Assembly: GCF_003946625.1 (NCBI RefSeq)
Contig: NZ_RHOR01000001.1
Location: 285,002-349,001 of the forward strand
DNA from: Companilactobacillus kedongensis
Lineage (GTDB): Bacteria > Bacillota > Bacilli > Lactobacillales > Lactobacillaceae
Length of the DNA stretch: 64,000 nucleotides
Direction of reading: 5' to 3'
The notes under the pieces were generated by a model. It did no database searches. It was not told where the DNA came from and was given only the letters and a program-made list of their open reading frames with translations. A program made the translations under genes and the position numbers. Positions 59,985-64,000 of this stretch are shown in pieces. The first letter of the stretch is position 1, and every line of letters begins with the position of its first letter.

Positions 59985-61166
59985 TTATTCAGCTGGTTGA
60001 TATTTTTCACTTTTAACAGAACTCAATATTTTATTGAAAATCATAGGGCAGACGATACATGTGATAATAGCTGCCAAAGTAATAGCTCCGTTTTGTGCTT
60101 CAGTGATGATTTTTAAATTTTGACCAACTTGCAGGATCGGTAGTACCAATGTGATAGTGGTCGACATTAATATTGCTGCTGCAAATGAGAACTTATTGCC
60201 AAACCTGTGTCGTAGAACTAGGAAGATAATTGATTTTGCCAAAATGAAGGCAATAAAGAAAATTGGTATCAAAATCAGCGCTTGCTGATCTTTAAGCATG
60301 GTTCTCAGATTCAAGTTTACGCCAGTTACGATAAAGAATATTGGTACGAAAAATCCGTACGCCATTGAACTTAATTTTTCTTGTGTATCTGGTTTAGGAT
60401 TCAATAATTTCATAACGACTCCGGCTAAGAATGCACCTAAGATGCTCTCGGCACCAATTTGTTCAGCCACGGTTACTAAAGTAAATATTAGAAAGAATGC
60501 TAAACGAATGTCTAGTTGAGTAGTAGCTTTGTCAATTTTATCAAAGAACGTATAAACCCTTTGAAAACGTCTCAATAGGATAATTGCCACGATAAAAATT
60601 GATGGTAGAAGTAAAGCAGAGAAGTAATTTTTTTGTTGAATTGCAGAATAAATTGTTAGCGCTACTAACGGAATGAATTCACCCATGGCAGATATCAACA
60701 GTAAAGTTTGACCGTATTCAATTTTTAACAATCCAACTTCTGTCAGCAATGAGATGATTACTCCTAAAGCAATTGTGCTGACCAGAATGGTTGATAGGAT
60801 AATGTTGTTGAACAGTCCCGTGTAGTAAAGTATCAAACTTAGGACAATTGACATGGCCAGTACTGACATAAAACTTCCAAAAGCTAAACCTAGTGGGGAT
60901 TTCTTACCGTCTTCGTTAGGCTTTTTTTCAAAGAGTGAGAAGTCTATCTCCATACCACCTAAAAAGATCAGCATGATAACTCCAAGATTAGCCAAGTAAG
61001 TTAAAGTTTCATTAGGCTGAATTAAATCTAATCCTGTTTTACCAATGATTATTCCCATAATAATTTCAGCTACCGTCCCGGGAATTCTAGTAATACGAAA
61101 TTTCGCCATAATCAAGGGGGTAGCCAATGCGGCAAATAGTGTAATTAATACCGAAAATTTACTCAT
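59985..61166 (-). CDS. CPA2-family cation/proton antiporter (NapA/KefB-like)
   Basis: 393 aa, about 12 transmembrane segments. Family marks: GVIMLIFLGGMEIDFSLF, LGAFLAGVVMK near 240-250 and RTMLKDQQALILI region. Exchanges Na+ or K+ for H+ in pH or salt homeostasis. No cytosolic RCK domain, so unlike full-length KefB. ATG 61166. Confidence 0.88.
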   Translation of the reverse strand: MSKFSVLITLFAALATPLIMAKFRITRIPGTVAEIIMGIIIGKTGLDLIQPNETLTYLANLGVIMLIFLGGMEIDFSLFEKKPNEDGKKSPLGLAFGSFMSVLAMSIVLSLILYYTGLFNNIILSTILVSTIALGVIISLLTEVGLLKIEYGQTLLLISAMGEFIPLVALTIYSAIQQKNYFSALLLPSIFIVAIILLRRFQRVYTFFDKIDKATTQLDIRLAFFLIFTLVTVAEQIGAESILGAFLAGVVMKLLNPKPDTQEKLSSMAYGFFVPIFFIVTGVNLNLRTMLKDQQALILIPIFFIAFILAKSIIFLVLRHRFGNKFSFAAAILMSTTITLVLPILQVGQNLKIITEAQNGAITLAAIITCIVCPMIFNKILSSVKSEKYQPAE

Positions 61167-61245
61167 AAAAATACCTTCTTTTGTATAATGAAAAAATAAA
61201 ACAATAAGGTTATTTTAAACCATTAATGGGAGATGAGGAAAAAAT

Positions 61246-62010
61246 ATGTACAGTCCTGAACAGATTTTAGAACAAAGTATTGATAAAGGAACTAAAAAGG
61301 TCAAAAAAACTATTTTGGCAAAATTGTTATTGGGTTTTGTCGGTGGAGTAATGATAGCTATGGGGTTTTTGGCAGATATCAGAGTTTCGGCTTCAATTCC
61401 TGCTAATTTGAGCAGTGTTGGTGCGCTGGTTGGAGCATCGGTATTTCCAATTGGATTGATCGTGATCCTATTGGCTGGTGGGGAATTGGTAACAGGTAAC
61501 ATGATGGCCGTTAGTTCCGCTATGTATGATAAAAAAGTTTCTGTTTGGGGTTATATTAAGAACCTATTTATTATTACGCTTGGGAATATTATTGGTGCCA
61601 TTTGCGTTGCATATTTCTTGGGACATTTTGTTGGTCTAACTCATGTTGGAATTTTCAGGGATGCTGTTGTAAATATGGCGACAGCCAAGGTGGCCAGTCC
61701 ATTTTGGCAGAGCTTTGTTTCGGGAATAGGTTGTAATTGGTTTGTTGGCATTGCTGTGTGGCTATCATTTGGTGCCAAAGATGCAGCTGGTAAAATTATG
61801 GGGATTTGGTTTCCAATCATGATTTTTGTGGCGATCGGATTACAACATAGTATTGCCAATGCTTTTCTACTTCCTGCAGCAATCTTTGAAGGTGGTTTAT
61901 CGTGGCTAGACTTTATTCAAAACATTGTCCCTGTTTATTTAGGTAACGTGGTTGGTGGAGCAGTATTTGTTTCAGGTCTTTATTATTTGAGTTATCGTAA
62001 GAAGAACTAA
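61246..62010 (+). CDS. formate/nitrite transporter (FNT) family channel
   Basis: 254 aa, six transmembrane segments with the FNT marks: GFVGGVMIAMGFLADI, GGELVTGNMM near 77-86, and the second half GIGCNWFVGIAVWLSF and QHSIANAFLLP. Moves formate, nitrite or other small anions such as lactate. ATG 61246 behind GATGAGGAA. Confidence 0.9.
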   Translation: MYSPEQILEQSIDKGTKKVKKTILAKLLLGFVGGVMIAMGFLADIRVSASIPANLSSVGALVGASVFPIGLIVILLAGGELVTGNMMAVSSAMYDKKVSVWGYIKNLFIITLGNIIGAICVAYFLGHFVGLTHVGIFRDAVVNMATAKVASPFWQSFVSGIGCNWFVGIAVWLSFGAKDAAGKIMGIWFPIMIFVAIGLQHSIANAFLLPAAIFEGGLSWLDFIQNIVPVYLGNVVGGAVFVSGLYYLSYRKKN

Positions 62011-62088
62011 TAATCTGGACGTGTAGTTATGAATTATTATATTTTTCTGTATAATAATAACTACTAATCTGTCTGGAGTGAACAATTA

Positions 62089-62694
62089 ATGACTGAACCA
62101 ATTGAAAAAATAATTGACCAAACTTTAAACTTGAACGAATTAGAAGATGGCAACTACTATCAACGATGTCACTTCAGATCTTACAGTGACACGATGAGTT
62201 TTACGGATATTGTTTTTGATCATTGCGAATTTGACCAAACTGACTTTAGTAAAATCAGCTTTGGCAATGTGGAATGGCATCATAGTCAATTGGCTGGTGG
62301 AAATTTTTCTGAGAGTAATTGGTATAATTGTAAGATCAGCAGTATGCAATTATCTGGAGCTGATTTCAATAATTCTTTTTTTAAGAATACTGAGTTTAAA
62401 GCTTGTAAAATGCCCTACGCAAATTTTACCGAAAGTAAGTTTGAAAAGATAAACTTCATTGACTGTGATTTAGCCGGTAGTTACTTCCAAGCACTGAAGG
62501 TTAAAAATGAGATTTCTTTTGCTGGATCAGAGTTATCTGATGCCAATTTTGGTGAAACCAAGCTTAAGGGCTTTAATTTAAAGGATGCTGAATTTGATAG
62601 CATTGTTATTAGTCCAGAACTAGCCCGTGGTTTAATTGTGAATCAATATCAGGCCGCTATTTTAATTGGAACTTTTGGAATCAAAGTGGAATGA
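62089..62694 (+). CDS. pentapeptide repeat protein
   Basis: 201 aa. Right-handed beta-helix repeats A(D/N)LXX-like from about 20 to 180 (FDHCEFDQTDFSKISFGN, CDLAGSYFQAL, SELSDANFGETKLKGFNLKDAEF). Some proteins of this family (Qnr, MfpA) shield gyrase, but this one cannot be assigned to that group by eye. ATG 62089; own gene. Confidence 0.85.
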   Translation: MTEPIEKIIDQTLNLNELEDGNYYQRCHFRSYSDTMSFTDIVFDHCEFDQTDFSKISFGNVEWHHSQLAGGNFSESNWYNCKISSMQLSGADFNNSFFKNTEFKACKMPYANFTESKFEKINFIDCDLAGSYFQALKVKNEISFAGSELSDANFGETKLKGFNLKDAEFDSIVISPELARGLIVNQYQAAILIGTFGIKVE

Positions 62695-62753
62695 TAATAA
62701 TCTCTCAAGTGGTATAATTTTTACATTATTCAAAATATCTGGGAGGGCTTAAC

Positions 62754-63215
62754 ATGTCAGAAATAGCAACTACACTTATGAATAAACAGTTAGATGCTTT
62801 GTTGTTTGAGGAAACGAATCTAATTACGAATTTGGCAAACGCTAGTGCTTTGATCAATGATACATATGAGGATCTCAATTGGGCTGGATTCTACCTATAT
62901 AATGAAAATACTAAGGAATTGGATCTGGGACCATTCCAAGGTAAAGTAGCATGTATGCATATTAAAATTGGTTCAGGTGTTGTTGGAACTGCTTTTGATG
63001 ATCAAAAAGTTCATCGAGTAGCCAATGTTCATGAATTTCCAGGACATATTGCCTGTGATAGTGCCAGTAATTCAGAAATTGTGGTACCAGTTACTAAAGA
63101 TGGTAAAAAAATTGGTGTTTTAGATATTGATTCTCCATCACTAAATAGATTCACAGAGGATAATGAAACCGAACTAGCTGAATTTGTTAAAGTATTAAAT
63201 GAGCACATAAATTAA
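62754..63215 (+). CDS. free methionine-(R)-sulfoxide reductase (GAF type)
   Basis: 153 aa GAF-domain fRMsr. C67 (GKVACMHI) and the catalytic C101 (HIACDSASNSEIVVP) are present. The middle Cys of E. coli fRMsr (GVCG) is Val here (GVVG), so only two redox Cys remain. Reduces free methionine sulfoxide. ATG 62754 behind TGGGAGGGC. Confidence 0.9.
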   Translation: MSEIATTLMNKQLDALLFEETNLITNLANASALINDTYEDLNWAGFYLYNENTKELDLGPFQGKVACMHIKIGSGVVGTAFDDQKVHRVANVHEFPGHIACDSASNSEIVVPVTKDGKKIGVLDIDSPSLNRFTEDNETELAEFVKVLNEHIN

Positions 63216-63246
63216 AATGCTAACTTTTTAGTTAGTATTTTTTTGT
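63216..63246 (+). terminator. terminator of fRMsr gene
   Basis: AATGCTAAC, loop, GTTAGTATT with T7 following. Confidence 0.8.
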
Positions 63247-63268
63247 AGATAGATTATAAGGATTCAAT

Positions 63269-63826
63269 ATGGAGGTAAGTAAGATCGATAAGAAAACATT
63301 ACGTCAAAAACAAATCAAACAGTTAAAAGGTGACCAAGTGAAAACAACATCTGAGGTGTCCGAATTATTAACTAAATTGACTGATACTTCTGCTTGGAAA
63401 AATTCTAAGTCCATTGCCACAACAATTAGCGGACCATTTGAGGTTCCCACAACTCCAATAATTAAAAAGGCTATGGAGGAAGGAAAAAAAGTTTATTTAC
63501 CCAAAACGATGCCACATCGTCAAATGGCTTTTTTACCTTTTACAGATATGAACGATTTGGTTAGAAGTGATTTTGGTATTCTTGAACCAGTTTACAAAGA
63601 AGAATTAGTAAATCAAGCGCCAGATTTAGTAATCGTTCCGGGATTAGCTTTTGCCACAGATTCCAACTATCGGGTTGGATTTGGAGGCGGTTATTATGAC
63701 CGTTTTCTTGCTGAGTACTCTGGAAAAACAGTTGCACTAGTACCTTCCGCAATGCGTTTTGACAGTGCGGAATGGGATATTCAAGATCATGATATTAAGA
63801 TTCAGCAATTGATTTGCGTGGATTAA
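63269..63826 (+). CDS. 5-formyltetrahydrofolate cyclo-ligase
   Basis: 185 aa. Makes 5,10-methenyl-THF from 5-formyl-THF with ATP. The signature VGFGGGYYDRFL lies near residues 137-148, with KKTLRQKQIKQLK at the start. ATG 63269 has AAGGA 6 bases upstream; GGAGGT lies inside the gene and does not lead to a better start. Downstream comes the IS element. Confidence 0.92.
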   Translation: MEVSKIDKKTLRQKQIKQLKGDQVKTTSEVSELLTKLTDTSAWKNSKSIATTISGPFEVPTTPIIKKAMEEGKKVYLPKTMPHRQMAFLPFTDMNDLVRSDFGILEPVYKEELVNQAPDLVIVPGLAFATDSNYRVGFGGGYYDRFLAEYSGKTVALVPSAMRFDSAEWDIQDHDIKIQQLICVD

Positions 63827-63851
63827 ACTAAAAATAGTCGTTAACCAAATA

Positions 63852-64000
63852 TGAACCGCACCCTCCTAGTTGGAGTAATCCAACCAGGAGGGTTTTTCTA
63901 TGTTTTCAAAAGATGTAAAACTAAAAGCTATTAATGATCTTAATGCCGGAATTAAAGTTAAACAAGTAATGGATAAATATGGGATAAAAGGTACCGCAAC
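63852..64000 (+). mobile_element. IS3-family element, left end (cut by window)
   Basis: Begins at 63852 with TGAACCGCACCC, a 5'-TG inverted-repeat-like end. A hairpin (63861-63892: CCCTCCTAGTTGGA with TCCAACCAGGAGGG) and T5 follow, then the transposase OrfA start. The hairpin holds the Shine-Dalgarno AGGAGGG, so outside transcripts would be poorly translated. Right end not seen. Confidence 0.75.
63900..64000 (+). CDS. IS3-family transposase OrfA, partial
   Basis: ATG 63900. The visible 33 residues (MFSKDVKLKAINDLNAGI, then KVKQVMDKYGIKG) form the N-terminal helix-turn-helix of IS150-type OrfA proteins. The gene runs off the window. Confidence 0.78.
   Translation, partial: MFSKDVKLKAINDLNAGIKVKQVMDKYGIKGTA

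Noticed and set aside
1..64000. CRISPR array
   Set aside because: The only regular short repeats are the 12-bp iterons and the operator palindromes; no repeat-spacer pattern with constant spacer length.
1..64000. Diversity-generating retroelement or reverse transcriptase
   Set aside because: No reverse transcriptase motif in any frame; the receptor-binding genes have no nearby template repeat that I can see.

Overview
The window reads as an AT-rich Lactobacillaceae chromosome. The flanking genes (sortase A, recJ-apt, lactate oxidase, TraX-like protein, VanX-like dipeptidase, IS3-family element) and the many TTG starts behind strong Shine-Dalgarno sites fit a lactobacillus. Companilactobacillus is my best guess, but only by protein style. 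Nothing was run; every call comes from reading the sequence.

Layout. (1) 1-3834, host: srtA, recJ, apt and tRNA-Ser(CGA). (2) 3817-41786, an essentially complete siphovirus prophage inserted in the 3' end of the tRNA. An 18-bp core (3817-3834 and 41769-41786) bounds it, giving an excised length of 37,952 bp. Repeated TTTGCGCA arm sites lie inside both ends. (3) 41787-64000, host metabolic and stress genes (GNAT, MetAP, TauE/SafE, TetR, VanX-like, thioesterase, UspA, PgpA-like, HD hydrolase, AhpC, PnuC, hydrolase, short UvrA paralogue, MarR/DUF2798, TraX, lactate oxidase, HicA-HicB fusion, antiporter, FNT channel, pentapeptide protein, fRMsr, 5-FCL), then the start of an IS3-family element.

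Prophage order: leftward integrase, frameshifted small membrane gene, lipoprotein, zinc/PH/SHOCT protein, ImmA-like peptidase and CI-like repressor; a switch region with five GATAC-A5-GTATC operators; rightward Cro-like regulator and early genes; a RecT-nuclease chimera; replication initiator carrying an iteron array and DnaC-like loader; a RusA-antirepressor chimera, SSB, small proteins and a second tyrosine recombinase; a sigma-like late regulator; a leader with two terminators; HNH, candidate cos, TerS, TerL, portal, ClpP-like protease, HK97-type capsid, connectors, tail, chaperones, tape measure, Dit, Tal and baseplate; holin and GH25 lysin; then cargo (Fic/Doc-like gene plus 42-aa partner, GlsB/small membrane/CsbD stress cassette, and a convergent RNA locus resembling a type I toxin-antitoxin).

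Most notable: (a) a textbook -1 frameshift signal at the capsid stop codon (GGGAAAA, 6-nt spacer, 7-bp hairpin) that would add a 56-residue HeH/LEM-like tail to part of the capsid subunits, in the same operon as a classical tail-chaperone slip (A7); (b) three genes that look like in-frame fusions of two families (RecT/nuclease, RusA/antirepressor, HicA/HicB); (c) a second tyrosine recombinase inside the early region; (d) a Fic/Doc protein with Gln in place of the catalytic His.
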